Positions 26,077 through 38,925 of a stretch of DNA of 64,000 nucleotides are shown in pieces. The position numbers and the translations under genes were made by a program. Under the pieces are notes generated by a model. It was not told where the DNA came from, did no database searches, and was given only the letters and a program-made list of their open reading frames with translations. The DNA is taken from NCBI RefSeq assembly GCF_013403565.1, contig NZ_CP058627.1:806001-870000 (forward strand). Reading direction: 5' to 3'. This DNA comes from Chitinibacter bivalviorum. Its GTDB lineage: Bacteria; Pseudomonadota; Gammaproteobacteria; Burkholderiales; Chitinibacteraceae. How positions within the stretch are numbered: the first letter of the stretch is position 1; every line of letters starts with the position of its first letter.

Positions 26077-26130
26077 AAAATAAAATGACAGGTAAGTATA
26101 ACGCTGAACGCAGTTATACAATACCTGTCA
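26077..26130 (-). terminator. Terminator downstream of gpsA
   Basis: TGACAGGTA (26086-26094) pairs with TACCTGTCA (26122-26130), and inside it GTATAAC pairs with GTTATAC with a small bulge. On the minus strand the hairpin is followed by TTTTATTTT. It ends gpsA transcription and partly abuts the DUF1523 start. Confidence 0.75.
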
Positions 26131-26157
26131 GTTTATAGTGTATCAGCGACAAGCTGA

Positions 26158-27150
26158 TTAAACGGCGGCTTCCATTTTGGGGCTGCGACCCATTAGATCG
26201 GAAATAATGTCGCTGACGGCGACGTTTTCAAATAGCACCTGGCAGACTGAGCGCGTGATTGGCATGTCGATGCCAAGCTCCTGTGCTTGGCGCAGTACTT
26301 CTCGCGCGGTTGGAACGCCTTCGGCCACGTGACCGAGGTTTTTCAAAACGCCGTCCAGATCCAGCCCTTGTGCGAGTAATAAACCAACCCGACGGTTACG
26401 CGATAAGTCACCCGTCGCAGTCAGCATTAAATCGCCAATGCCGGCCAAGCCCATCATCGTCTCGGGCTTGCCGCCAAGCGCTACGCAAAAACGTGCCATT
26501 TCGGCTAAACCACGAGTCAGCAAAGCGGCGCGAGCATTCAGGCCGAGATTGAGACCATCGGCAACGCCAGCGGCAATCGCCATCACATTTTTGACTGCAG
26601 CGCCGATTTCTACACCGACAATGTCATCAGATGCATATAAGCGCAGAATATTAGTATTCAGATCATTAACTACTTGCTGCGCAAAAGTGGCATCGCTGGC
26701 GGCAATCGTCACTGCTGCTGGCAGACCTTTGGCAACTTCTTGTGCAAAACTTGGTCCAGATAGCATACCGCGCGCGATGTGGGCGGGCATTTCTTGTTCT
26801 GCGACTTGGTGCGGTAGCAGCATCGTGCCTGCTTCCAAACCTTTACAAGCCCAAAGCACTGGTGCGCTATTTCCCAGCTCGGCGAGTGATTTTAACGTGC
26901 CGCGCAGCCCAGACATTGGCGTTACTATCAGGATTAGCCCCGCGCCGTCGATTGCGTCTGCTAAAGAGTGGGTAACAGCCAGTTGCGGCGGGAATGGGGC
27001 GTTGGGTAGATAGCGCTCATTGAGACCATCTTTCTGCATATGCGCGACTTGATCCACTTCTCGCGACCAAAGAGTGACCGATTGACGATCTGCAAATCGA
27101 ATTGCTAGGGCAGTGCCCCAAGCGCCAGCACCTAATACAGCGAGTTTCAA
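26158..27150 (-). CDS. gpsA: NAD(P)+ glycerol-3-phosphate dehydrogenase
   Basis: 330-aa cytosolic enzyme that reduces dihydroxyacetone phosphate to sn-glycerol 3-phosphate for phospholipids. The Rossmann motif [13 protein letters not shown] is at 4-16, then RYLPNAPFP, the [22 protein letters not shown] block, and the catalytic Lys in [18 protein letters not shown], with [20 protein letters not shown] after it. The start is TTG at 27150 with GGGGAG about nine bases upstream. Last gene of the grxC-secB-SH3-gpsA set; a hairpin terminator follows. Confidence 0.96.
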   Translation of the reverse strand: MKLAVLGAGAWGTALAIRFADRQSVTLWSREVDQVAHMQKDGLNERYLPNAPFPPQLAVTHSLADAIDGAGLILIVTPMSGLRGTLKSLAELGNSAPVLWACKGLEAGTMLLPHQVAEQEMPAHIARGMLSGPSFAQEVAKGLPAAVTIAASDATFAQQVVNDLNTNILRLYASDDIVGVEIGAAVKNVMAIAAGVADGLNLGLNARAALLTRGLAEMARFCVALGGKPETMMGLAGIGDLMLTATGDLSRNRRVGLLLAQGLDLDGVLKNLGHVAEGVPTAREVLRQAQELGIDMPITRSVCQVLFENVAVSDIISDLMGRSPKMEAAV

Positions 27151-27174
27151 AGGAATATTCTCCCCGTCGTGAGC

Positions 27175-27624
27175 TTAAGCGCCCCAGACGTCTTCAATGC
27201 GGATGTAGCCAACGGCGCCATCACGATGTTTGATTTTAAGCCAGCCCGTACGTGTGTCTTGGAGTAGCTCCAGCACGACATTGCGGTCGACTTTGAATAA
27301 GAGTGTGGATGATGTATTTGCGTCTTTGCGAACTTCCGCTAGGCGATTGACCTGTACATAGCGCGTTGTGCTGATGTCTGATTTCAGGGCCCAGGCTAAC
27401 GTGCCGTCCCGATCTCGTACTCGAATCCAGTTGCCTTGTTCAGCAAGAAATTCGAGTGGAATATTAGTGCTTAGAATAAAACGTTTATCGCTCGTTTCGA
27501 CTGGTGCGTCGTAAAGAATGACACCATGCTTGGCAGTCGAGCGATATTCAATTGCATACACACTACTGGTAGTGGCTACCAGTAGTGTCGCAATCAGAAG
27601 CTGATTAATGAGTGGTTTGCTCAT
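27175..27624 (-). CDS. Exported protein with two SH3-like domains
   Basis: 149 aa, signal peptide about 1-24 (ending SSVYA). Two bacterial SH3 repeats follow: HGVILYDAPVETSDKRFIL with GNWIRVRDRDGTLAWALKSD, then AEVRKDANTSSTLLFKVDRN with GWLKIKHRDGAVGYIRIEDVWG. Such domains often bind cell-wall peptides, but nothing else indicates a role. It starts inside the last 20 bases of secB and ends 24 bases before gpsA, so it is an operon member. SH3-domain genes of this kind beside gpsA are known to me from other betaproteobacteria. Confidence 0.85.
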   Translation of the reverse strand: MSKPLINQLLIATLLVATTSSVYAIEYRSTAKHGVILYDAPVETSDKRFILSTNIPLEFLAEQGNWIRVRDRDGTLAWALKSDISTTRYVQVNRLAEVRKDANTSSTLLFKVDRNVVLELLQDTRTGWLKIKHRDGAVGYIRIEDVWGA

Positions 27625-28078
27625 TGGCTTGTGCTGCAGCAGCTTGCTGACGTTGTTGCAGATAGATCGCTTCGAAATTGATTGGCTGCAATACCAGCGG
27701 AGGGAAGCCAGCGCGCGTCGTCAAATCTGAAACCGCTTCACGCAGGTACGGGAACAAGATGCTCGGGCAGCCAATGCCCAATAATGGATCCAATTCAGTT
27801 TCTGGTACGTTTTCGATTTGGAACAGACCGGCTTGAGTTACTTCAACCAAGAAAGTTGTACGATCTTCGGTCTTTGCTGTTGCAGTTACAGTCAGGCTTG
27901 CTTCGAAAAAGCCGTTTTCAAAGCTGCGTGCTTGATTGCGGAACTGGATATTGAATTCTGGCTGCTCTTGTTCCATGAACGAGTTTGGCGCGGTCGGTGA
28001 CTCAAGAGAGATATCAGTCACATACAGTTTTTGTACCGCAAATACAGGTTGCTTAACTTCTTGGTTTTCTTCGCTCAT
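27605..28078 (-). CDS. secB: Protein-export chaperone SecB
   Basis: 157-aa cytoplasmic chaperone that keeps preproteins unfolded and passes them to SecA. The pattern is typical: FAVQKLYVTDISLESPTAPNSF, QPEFNIQFRN, VTVTATAKTEDRTTFLVEVTQAGLFQIEN, GIGCPSILFPYLREAVSDLTTRAGFPPLVLQPINF in shortened form. Length agrees with E. coli SecB (155 aa). A GGGATGG-like ribosome site precedes the ATG. It follows grxC on the same strand after 137 bp. Confidence 0.97.
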   Translation of the reverse strand: MSEENQEVKQPVFAVQKLYVTDISLESPTAPNSFMEQEQPEFNIQFRNQARSFENGFFEASLTVTATAKTEDRTTFLVEVTQAGLFQIENVPETELDPLLGIGCPSILFPYLREAVSDLTTRAGFPPLVLQPINFEAIYLQQRQQAAAAQANEQTTH

Positions 28079-28215
28079 GGTCCATCCCTTGTGAGTCGGT
28101 TAGTGTATATAAGGTGTTGCTTTGGTTTCAGAACCAGCGCGCTGAAATCATCGCACAAAACTAAGCGCGGTGACTATCTGCGCACAATGAAAAGCTACAA
28201 AAGTGATCTATGTAA

Positions 28216-28476
28216 TTAATTACCATTCAATAGAGGAATTAATTTGCCAGCATGATCAAGCGCAGCCAAGTCATCGAATCCACCTACATGATAATCATCA
28301 ATGTAAATTTGAGGCACAGTACGGCGCTGAGTACGTTCCATCATTATCTCGCGCTCAGCAGGGTCAAGATCGACTCGGATCTTTTCTATCTTAGTTACAC
28401 CACGCTGCGTAAGTAATCGCTCTGCGCGATCGCAATACGGGCAATAACCCGTGCTATACATTACTACTTTGGGCAT
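28216..28476 (-). CDS. grxC: Glutaredoxin 3
   Basis: 86-aa dithiol glutaredoxin. The active site CPYC is at residues 12-15 after VVMYSTGY, the cis-Pro motif is TVPQIYI, and the glutathione-site motif is GGFDDLAALD. It reduces disulfides with glutathione, for example in ribonucleotide reductase. GGAG lies six bases before the ATG. First gene of the minus-strand grxC-secB-SH3-gpsA run. Confidence 0.96.
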   Translation of the reverse strand: MPKVVMYSTGYCPYCDRAERLLTQRGVTKIEKIRVDLDPAEREIMMERTQRRTVPQIYIDDYHVGGFDDLAALDHAGKLIPLLNGN

Positions 28477-28644
28477 TTACGCTCCTAATGTAATACCCAA
28501 TTTCATCAATCGGGATTGCAATTAAACATAACTCTTTAGGTGGGGCTTGCCCTGCAAAGATGCAAGTGCCCCACGAGTTTGTTTTTATAACCCTATGAAA
28601 TCAACAGTTTGTCGGCTTAATTGCAGTTTTTGTGTTAATGGGTG

Positions 28645-28673
28645 TTGACGGGTTTCGAGGCGGTGGGTATAGT
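28645..28673 (+). promoter_or_regulatory. rRNA operon promoter
   Basis: TTGACG (28645-28650), a 17-base spacer, and TATAGT (28668-28673), about 215 bases upstream of the 16S gene. It is a near-consensus sigma-70 promoter followed by a GC-rich discriminator-like GTTCGGCC. The 28477-28644 stretch upstream shows no gene. Confidence 0.8.
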
Positions 28674-28722
28674 TCGGCCTCTCTGCTGATGACGCAACGA
28701 AACGAAGCGATCCCAGCAACGA

Positions 28723-28733
28723 TCTTTAACAAT
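28723..28733 (+). promoter_or_regulatory. boxA antitermination site in the rRNA leader
   Basis: TCTTTAACAAT is close to the boxA consensus (TGCTCTTTAACA) bound as RNA by NusB/NusE. It lies between the promoter and the 16S gene, where leader boxA elements are expected. Confidence 0.7.
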
Positions 28734-28734
28734 A

Positions 28735-28760
28735 TACAGCCGATGAGTGTGAGTGCTTGA
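28735..28760 (+). other. 5' arm of the 16S processing stem
   Basis: This 26-base tract is complementary, apart from one G-T pair, to 30443-30468 downstream of the 16S gene. The pair would loop out the 16S precursor as the usual RNase III substrate. Confidence 0.85.
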
Positions 28761-28889
28761 TTCGTAAGTCGAAACAAGTGCTTGCACTCAATTGAAAAAG
28801 TAATATTTGTAGTCTGAACTTCGGTTCAAACTCGGATGTTCTTTTGAGTATTGAAGTACAAGCCAAGTAGTAAAAATAGCATAGCGATT

Positions 28890-30424
<1,535 letters not shown>

Positions 30425-30542
30425 AAGAGAAAGACCTGCGGGTCAAGTACTCACACTCATCGGCTGTAGAATTTGAAGATACAGAGAAAGTAACTGCGAG
30501 ATGAAGCAATTGATCTCAGGGTTACGGACTTGGTTGGAAGCT

Positions 30543-30619
30543 GGGTCAGTAGCTCAGTCGGTTAGAGCACCGTCTTGATAAGGCGGGGGTCGCTGGTTCG
30601 ATTCCAGCTTGACCCACCA
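30543..30619 (+). tRNA. tRNA-Ile (GAT)
   Basis: 77-nt cloverleaf including an encoded CCA. The acceptor GGGTCAG pairs with the 3' TTGACCC, the D-arm is AGCTCAGTCGGTTAGAGC, the anticodon loop CTTGATAAG holds GAT, and the T-arm is GCTGGTTCGATTCCAGC. It lies in the 16S-23S spacer. Confidence 0.98.
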
Positions 30620-30657
30620 CTTACCTGTAAGTGGAAACAGCTTAGTAATGCCAGATT

Positions 30658-30733
30658 GGGGGATTAGCTCAGTTGGGAGAGCACCTGCTTTGCAAGCAGG
30701 GGGTCGTCGGTTCGATCCCGTCATCCTCCACCA
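30658..30733 (+). tRNA. tRNA-Ala (TGC)
   Basis: 76-nt cloverleaf including CCA. Acceptor GGGGGAT with 3' ATCCTCC, D-arm AGCTCAGTTGGGAGAGC, anticodon loop TTTGCAA with TGC, T-arm GTCGGTTCGATCCCGTC. Second spacer tRNA, 38 bases after tRNA-Ile, the standard proteobacterial pair. Confidence 0.98.
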
Positions 30734-30891
30734 CACCTTGCGGCGAGCACTGTGCAAACAGTGGTGCAGCAAAAAAGTCACTGTCAAGAATTTAGAATTC
30801 AGTCAATAGACGGATCGGTAGTTGGGGTTCGGGTTGTTGATTTTGTTCTGGTTTCTTAAATCAGACCCACACAGCAATGTGTGACTGTATC

Positions 30892-30903
30892 GTTCTTTAA
30901 CAA
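30892..30903 (+). promoter_or_regulatory. boxA antitermination site in the 16S-23S spacer
   Basis: GTTCTTTAACAA resembles the leader boxA and lies about 190 bases before the 23S gene. The remaining spacer between tRNA-Ala and 23S (30734-31091) contains only leader-type sequence and no gene. Confidence 0.65.
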
Positions 30904-31091
30904 AATAGAAGAAGTAATATCTCCTAATTAAACAATGTGAAAACAGGGTGACTTGTTTTTACAGTAATAAATTGGGTTGATTGTATCTGCTGATGTAAAA
31001 GTCAGCCGTTGAATAGCGTGAGAAACTATTCAACAAGTCGTAAATACGAAACTCTGACCAAGAGTACGGTAAAACGTGTTTGAGGTTATAG

Positions 31092-33978
<2,887 letters not shown>

Positions 33979-34137
33979 ATAACCTGAGACGCGTTAAGCG
34001 ACTGATGGTATAATCGACCCAATACAAGTTAAGAGATATGAGATCAGTTGATGAGTGTAGCGAGTCAACTGATTGTTAAGACTTCTTCTATTTCGAGTGA
34101 TTGTGAAGCGAAAGCGCACAGTTAACTCACCCAGTTT

Positions 34138-34255
34138 TGTCTGGTGACCATAGCGAGGTGGTCCCACTCCTTCCCATCCCGAACAGGACAGTGAAACGCC
34201 TCAGCGCCGATGATAGTGCGGATAGCCCGTGTGAAAGTAGGTCATTGCCAGACTC
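34138..34255 (+). rRNA. rrf: 5S ribosomal RNA
   Basis: About 118 nt. Helix I pairs GTCTGG near the start with CCAGAC near the end. The conserved TCCCACTCCTTCCCATCCCG and GAACAGGACAGTGAAACGCC segments are present. It lies 160 bases after 23S and is the last gene of the operon. Confidence 0.95.
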
Positions 34256-34264
34256 CCCTAAAGA

Positions 34265-34293
34265 AAGCCCAGCTCCATCGAGCTGGGCTTTTT
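34265..34293 (+). terminator. Terminator of the rRNA operon
   Basis: A 10-bp stem AAGCCCAGCT / AGCTGGGCTT with loop CCATCG is followed by TTT, about ten bases after the 5S gene. Confidence 0.9.
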
Positions 34294-34409
34294 GCTGTGG
34301 TGCCTGAAATTTAATCATAATCCCGATATTTGATATGAATGGCAACGCAGAAATCTGCTTCATTTTGTGTTATTGTAATTAATGAATGTCTAATTTAGTG
34401 GGTCAAATT

Positions 34410-34847
34410 ATGCGGAATATTTCGCTATTTATTGTTGCAATGACTGCTGTTGCATTTTCCCTATCTGCACAAGCTCAAGTTTATAAGTGGGTTGATAGTA
34501 CTGGCCGAGTGGTTTATTCCGATCAGCCCCCGCCAGCAGGTAGCGGGAAAGCGAAGACGGTGAATGTGAAAGATACCGCAGTGACTAGCGTAGCTAGCCC
34601 AAAAAAGCAGGAAGCTTCTACGGCTTCGGCTGTTGCAGTGAAACCAGCTTCTGCCGTAGCGACTGCTAAACCTCCCCGCGATGAAGCTGCGTGTGCTGCA
34701 GCTGAAAAACGACTCTCTTTCTTGGTAAATGCTAAACTCTATAAGGAATTCCCCAATGATAAGGGCCAAGTAGAGTTTTTGCCTGAAGATAAGAAAAAGC
34801 AAGAGATCGCTGAGAAAAAGGCTTATATCGAGAAAAGCTGTAAATAA
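34410..34847 (+). CDS. DUF4124-domain exported protein
   Basis: 145 aa. Signal peptide MRNISLFIVAMTAVAFSLSA at 1-20 (cleavage about AQA), then the DUF4124 core QVYKWVDSTGRVVYSDQPPP, an Ala/Ser/Val-rich linker, and a charged C-terminal helix with two Cys (ACAAAEKRL and KSCK). Function is unknown; such proteins are common in the periplasm of beta- and gammaproteobacteria. ATG 34410 is preferred because it begins the signal peptide; ATG 34386 would add eight residues. It is monocistronic between the rRNA operon and a terminator. Confidence 0.85.
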   Translation: MRNISLFIVAMTAVAFSLSAQAQVYKWVDSTGRVVYSDQPPPAGSGKAKTVNVKDTAVTSVASPKKQEASTASAVAVKPASAVATAKPPRDEAACAAAEKRLSFLVNAKLYKEFPNDKGQVEFLPEDKKKQEIAEKKAYIEKSCK

Positions 34848-34860
34848 AATCGAGATGTAA

Positions 34861-34887
34861 AAAGGTGCTTAATGTTAAGCGCCTTTT
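34861..34887. terminator. Bidirectional terminator
   Basis: AAAGGTGCTTAA pairs with TTAAGCGCCTTT (one G-T pair) and is followed by TTTTA. It separates the convergent DUF4124 and MFS-acyltransferase genes. Confidence 0.8.
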
Positions 34888-34909
34888 TTATTAATCATAC
34901 TAATCTGAG

Positions 34910-36799
34910 TTATTGCCAGTTGCCTCGTAACTCCCGCACTTTTGCTTCTAATATTTTACGATCCGCCATGCTCGGTTCAATGGGTTGATCAATAATAACG
35001 CCAATTTTGGTGAAGAGGCGCTTCGGCATTTTCATCATGGCTTTGCCATCTTTTCGGCTAAAGAAGCTGCCCCATAACCCTTGAAGTGCCATCGGAATGA
35101 CTGGTACTGGGGTGTCGCGTAAAATACGTTCGATCCCGGGCATGAATTTATTCATTTCACCATTTTTGGTAATGCGGCCTTCTGGGAATATCACAATTAA
35201 ATCGCCAGCGCGCAATCCTTCCGCAATATCTACAAAAGCCTTTTCCAGTAGCTGTGGGTCTTCTTTTTGCGTGGCAATTGGAATGGTGCGAGTACTGCGG
35301 AAAATAAATTTAAGCAGGGGGATATTGTAGAATTGATAATCCATTACAAAACGCACCGGTCGACGAATAGAGCCCGCAATCACTAGTGCATCCATGAAGC
35401 TCACGTGATTAGAAACGATGACGCTTGCGCCTGTAGCTGGGATGTTGTCTAGCCCAGTTTTATTTACGCGATAGAGGGTGTGCGTAATAATCCAAACCAT
35501 AAATCGCATCAAAAACTCTGGAATTAAAGTATAGATATAGATCGCGACCAGAATATTCATGATGGCGACGATCAATAACAAAGCTCTAAGTGATACGCCG
35601 CTATTGAGTAATACAATGCTCATGATTGAGCCTACAACCATAAACAGCGAATTCAAAATATTATTGGCAGCAATCGCGCGTGAGGTGAATTCGCGTTCTG
35701 TTCTGGCTTGGATTAGTGCGTAAAGTGGCACAATAAAAAAGCCGCCAAAAACGCCAATCAGGAGTATGTCGGCTAGAACCCGCCAGTGTTGCCATTCATA
35801 GAAGAACCCTGGGAGGGTATAGCTCATTGCACCTAATGATGCAGTTGCAAAGTAAAGGTCAATCCCAAAGAGCGACAGCCCAATTGAGCCAAAAGGCACT
35901 AGCCCTAATTCGATTTGGCGACCCGATAATTTTTCACACAGCATTGAGCCCAAGCCTACGCCCAGTGAAAAAGTCGCCATGATGAGCGTGTAAACATCGG
36001 CATCGCCATGCAGTACTGATTTAGCAAAATCAGGAAACTGCGTTAAATAAATAGCACCGAAAAACCAGAACCAAGATATACCAAGTAAGCAATTAAACAC
36101 GGTTTTGTTCTGTTTGACATGCCGAATAATTGAAAACGTTTCGCCTAAAATATTCCAGTTTAATTTCAGATCAGGCGCGGTAGGTGGCGCTGATGGCATG
36201 GCACGACTGCTGAAATAACCAATGATTGCGACAGCCACGCAGGCAAATACGATTAAGTTTTCACCTGTGTCGCCAATTTGAACGATAACAGTACCCGCAA
36301 TTTGCCCCAGCAAAATCGCAATGAAGGTGCCCATTTCAATAAGGCCATTGCCGCCGAGCAGCTCCTGCTCTTTGAGGTATTGTGGCAAGACGGAATATTT
36401 GAGCGGACCGAATAGTGCTGAATGCACTCCCATCAAAAATAAGCAGCTCATTAATAGGGTTGCGTTATGCCAGATAAACCCCAGACCCGCCGTAACCATA
36501 ATGGCAATTTCTAATATTTTGATCCAGCGAGCTAGCAACGCCTTATCGTATTTTTCTGCCAGTTGCCCCGCTAAAGCGGAGAACAGAAAAAAGGGCAGCA
36601 TAAAAATACCAGCACTTAAATTCACAATCGTTTGTGCATTCATGCCTAGCATGGTTAAACCATGAAAAGTCACCAAGACCAGAAACGCATTTTTGAATAA
36701 ATTATCGTTGAACGCGCCAAAAAATTGCGTCAAAAACAATGGCAAAAATCGGCGCTGCTTAAACAGGTCAAATTGATTTTCTTGGTGGGTATGCGGCAT
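34910..36799 (-). CDS. MFS transporter fused to a PlsC-type acyltransferase
   Basis: 629-aa fusion. Residues about 15-430 form a 12-helix major facilitator resembling the lysophospholipid flippase LplT (FFGAFNDNLFKNAFL near 26-40). Residues about 440-629 are an acyltransferase: HX4D as H465-D470 in NHVSFMD and FPEGRITKNG at 538-547. In E. coli LplT and the bifunctional Aas remake phosphatidylethanolamine from the lyso form; here transporter and acyltransferase are one chain but the acyl-ACP synthetase domain of Aas is absent. Import and reacylation of lysophospholipids is therefore the likely role. Monocistronic on the minus strand. Confidence 0.88.
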   Translation of the reverse strand: MPHTHQENQFDLFKQRRFLPLFLTQFFGAFNDNLFKNAFLVLVTFHGLTMLGMNAQTIVNLSAGIFMLPFFLFSALAGQLAEKYDKALLARWIKILEIAIMVTAGLGFIWHNATLLMSCLFLMGVHSALFGPLKYSVLPQYLKEQELLGGNGLIEMGTFIAILLGQIAGTVIVQIGDTGENLIVFACVAVAIIGYFSSRAMPSAPPTAPDLKLNWNILGETFSIIRHVKQNKTVFNCLLGISWFWFFGAIYLTQFPDFAKSVLHGDADVYTLIMATFSLGVGLGSMLCEKLSGRQIELGLVPFGSIGLSLFGIDLYFATASLGAMSYTLPGFFYEWQHWRVLADILLIGVFGGFFIVPLYALIQARTEREFTSRAIAANNILNSLFMVVGSIMSIVLLNSGVSLRALLLIVAIMNILVAIYIYTLIPEFLMRFMVWIITHTLYRVNKTGLDNIPATGASVIVSNHVSFMDALVIAGSIRRPVRFVMDYQFYNIPLLKFIFRSTRTIPIATQKEDPQLLEKAFVDIAEGLRAGDLIVIFPEGRITKNGEMNKFMPGIERILRDTPVPVIPMALQGLWGSFFSRKDGKAMMKMPKRLFTKIGVIIDQPIEPSMADRKILEAKVRELRGNWQ

Positions 36800-36976
36800 A
36801 AAATGAGCTCTTGAACGATTGATGCAAAGTCTAATCGATGGTCTGCTTTGCGACTACCTTTTGTTGTGGGAATTGTATTTAAAACCATGGCGCATTTTGC
36901 CGCTAGTCGGCATGTTGCAGATGCACATCTCTTTAGTGCCTATGTTGTCAGCAATAGCGCATGAAAGAGGTGAATC

Positions 36977-37780
36977 ATGCAAACCCAAGAATTCTTCGCG
37001 GCCCTATGGCGCGATTATGTGATGCTTGCCCCACAAGCAGACGCTATTCGAGCGCTGTTTGGCGCTGAACGAGTCGTTAATGATCATGTCGCTTTTCGTA
37101 CCTTTGCGCATCCTGCAATCAGTATTGCGGTATTAGAGCAGCCCTTACTCGAAATGGGTTATCGGCGTGATGCGCCGTATTCATTTTCAGACAAACATTT
37201 GAGCGCATGGGGTTATGTGCCGGCGGTGCCAGGCGAACCGCTCATTTTCCTGAGTCAATTGCATTACGATCAGTTGCCTAATCTTGCCGCCGACATAATC
37301 GAAGAACTATTAGCGCATTTAAGCCACCCAACCGTAACGGGCGCCGAGGTGTTTTATTCGGGGCGACATTGGCCGCAGCTCAATCGCGAACAATATCAAA
37401 CATTGGCGAGCGTGAGTGAGTATGCAGCATGGTTGGCGGTGCATGGTTTTCATGCGAATCATTTCACCATTGCAGTACACACCCTAGGGGTATCGATTCA
37501 GAATGTCGTTAGCAAAATTGTTAGCGAGGGATACCCTATGAATGAAGCTGGTGGGTTGATTAAAGGAACGCCAGATGATCTCTTGGTGCAGGCCGCCACT
37601 ATGGCTCCCAATATCGAGATTGAACTGGCGGATGGTCAATGTTTGGCAGTGCCGGGTTGTTATTACGAATTTGCGCAGCGCTATGTTGATGAACGCGGCG
37701 AGTTGTTCCAAGGTTTTGTAGCCAATAATGCGAATCGAATTTTTGAATCAACTCATCGTACCAACGACATGATGAGTTAA
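36977..37780 (+). CDS. DUF1338 protein, probable 2-oxoadipate dioxygenase/decarboxylase
   Basis: 267-aa member of DUF1338, the family of HglS, an iron enzyme turning 2-oxoadipate into D-2-hydroxyglutarate in bacterial lysine degradation. The candidate metal ligands are H37 (NDHVAFRTF), H162 (HANHFTIAVH) and E231 (CYYEFAQRY). The protein is much shorter than P. putida HglS (about 450 aa), so it belongs to the compact branch of the family. GAAAGAGGTGAATC provides a good ribosome site. First of three same-strand genes: saccharopine dehydrogenase starts 23 bases after its stop and the aldehyde dehydrogenase follows. The function is inferred from family and neighbours. Confidence 0.8.
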   Translation: MQTQEFFAALWRDYVMLAPQADAIRALFGAERVVNDHVAFRTFAHPAISIAVLEQPLLEMGYRRDAPYSFSDKHLSAWGYVPAVPGEPLIFLSQLHYDQLPNLAADIIEELLAHLSHPTVTGAEVFYSGRHWPQLNREQYQTLASVSEYAAWLAVHGFHANHFTIAVHTLGVSIQNVVSKIVSEGYPMNEAGGLIKGTPDDLLVQAATMAPNIEIELADGQCLAVPGCYYEFAQRYVDERGELFQGFVANNANRIFESTHRTNDMMS

Positions 37781-37803
37781 ATCTTTGCAGCGAGGAGGCC
37801 ACG

Positions 37804-38925
37804 ATGACAAGCGCAACTCCCGTCACGATTATCGGCGCAGGGAAAATCGGTGGCAGTATCGCCAAATTACTGGCCTTTACCCAAGATTATCAAGTCACGG
37901 TGCTAGATACTCAGCTCAGCGCGCTTGAGCATTTATCACGCTGTGCGCCGGTCATCACTCACCATCTTGCGCCGCACGATTCACTGCGTGATTTGTTGCT
38001 AGACCAACACGCAGTCATTGCTGCGACGGCGTTTGATCAAAATGCGAGCATTGCATTGGCCGCACTTGAAGCTGGGGTGAGCTATTTTGACCTCACCGAA
38101 GATGTCGCGACCACGCTGGCCATCCGCAAAATTGCCAAATCAGCCAAAGCAGGGCAAATCTTTATGCCGCAATGTGGATTGGCCCCGGGCTTTGTCGGCA
38201 TCCTTGCACACGATATGGCGCAGCGTTTTGATCGGGTCGATACCGTCAAAATGCGGGTGGGTGCCTTACCGCAATACCCCAGCAATGCAATGAAATACAA
38301 CCTCACTTGGTCAACTGATGGATTGATTAATGAATATTGCAACCAGTGTGAGGCGATCAAACACGGCCGCGCAATCTTGGTGCAAGCGCTGGAAGGCTTA
38401 GAGCATTTCTCGCTCGATGGGCTGGAATATGAGGCATTCAATACTTCTGGCGGGCTAGGGACTTTATGTGAAACCTGGGCCGGGCAGATTGCCAATATGG
38501 ATTACAAAACCGTGCGCTATGTGGGGCACCGCGATTTAATGGATTTTGTGATCAATGGCCTGAAAATGGGGGCAACACCGGAAAAAAGACAGCAGCTCAA
38601 ATATATTCTGGAAGAGTCTGTACCCATTACTTTTCAGGATGTGGTGCTGATTTTTGTCACTGCTTCGGGCCAGATTAACGGCCAATTTAGGCAGATCACC
38701 GATGCGCGCAAAATTTACCACTGCGAACTTTTTGGCGAATTATGGAGTGCGATTCAACTGACCACCGCTGCATCTGCTGCCGCGGTGCTGGATATGCATT
38801 GCCGCGGGATGTTGCCTACGCAAGGCTTTGTCGCCCATGACACCGTTAAATTGCCTGATTTTCTCGCTAATCGCTTCGGGCAGTACTACGCCATAGATCG
38901 CTATGCGCAGGAGGTGCCCGTATGA
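37804..38925 (+). CDS. Saccharopine dehydrogenase-family oxidoreductase
   Basis: 373 aa. The N-terminal NAD(P)-binding motif is TIIGAGKIGGSIAKLL (8-23), then HAVIAATAFDQN, GVSYFDLTEDV and MPQCGLAPGFVGILAHDMA, all typical of the saccharopine reductase/dehydrogenase fold (LYS9-like). It probably forms or splits saccharopine in the lysine to aminoadipate-semialdehyde route. AGGAGG lies just before the ATG. The stop overlaps the following ATG by four bases (ATGA), coupling it to the aldehyde dehydrogenase that would use its product. A lysine-ketoglutarate reductase partner is not in this window. Confidence 0.87.
   Translation: MTSATPVTIIGAGKIGGSIAKLLAFTQDYQVTVLDTQLSALEHLSRCAPVITHHLAPHDSLRDLLLDQHAVIAATAFDQNASIALAALEAGVSYFDLTEDVATTLAIRKIAKSAKAGQIFMPQCGLAPGFVGILAHDMAQRFDRVDTVKMRVGALPQYPSNAMKYNLTWSTDGLINEYCNQCEAIKHGRAILVQALEGLEHFSLDGLEYEAFNTSGGLGTLCETWAGQIANMDYKTVRYVGHRDLMDFVINGLKMGATPEKRQQLKYILEESVPITFQDVVLIFVTASGQINGQFRQITDARKIYHCELFGELWSAIQLTTAASAAAVLDMHCRGMLPTQGFVAHDTVKLPDFLANRFGQYYAIDRYAQEVPV

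Noticed and set aside
36819..36976. Possible short gene upstream of the DUF1338 gene
   Set aside because: The frame overlaps the DUF1338 start, shows no family pattern, and is better read as the promoter and leader region.
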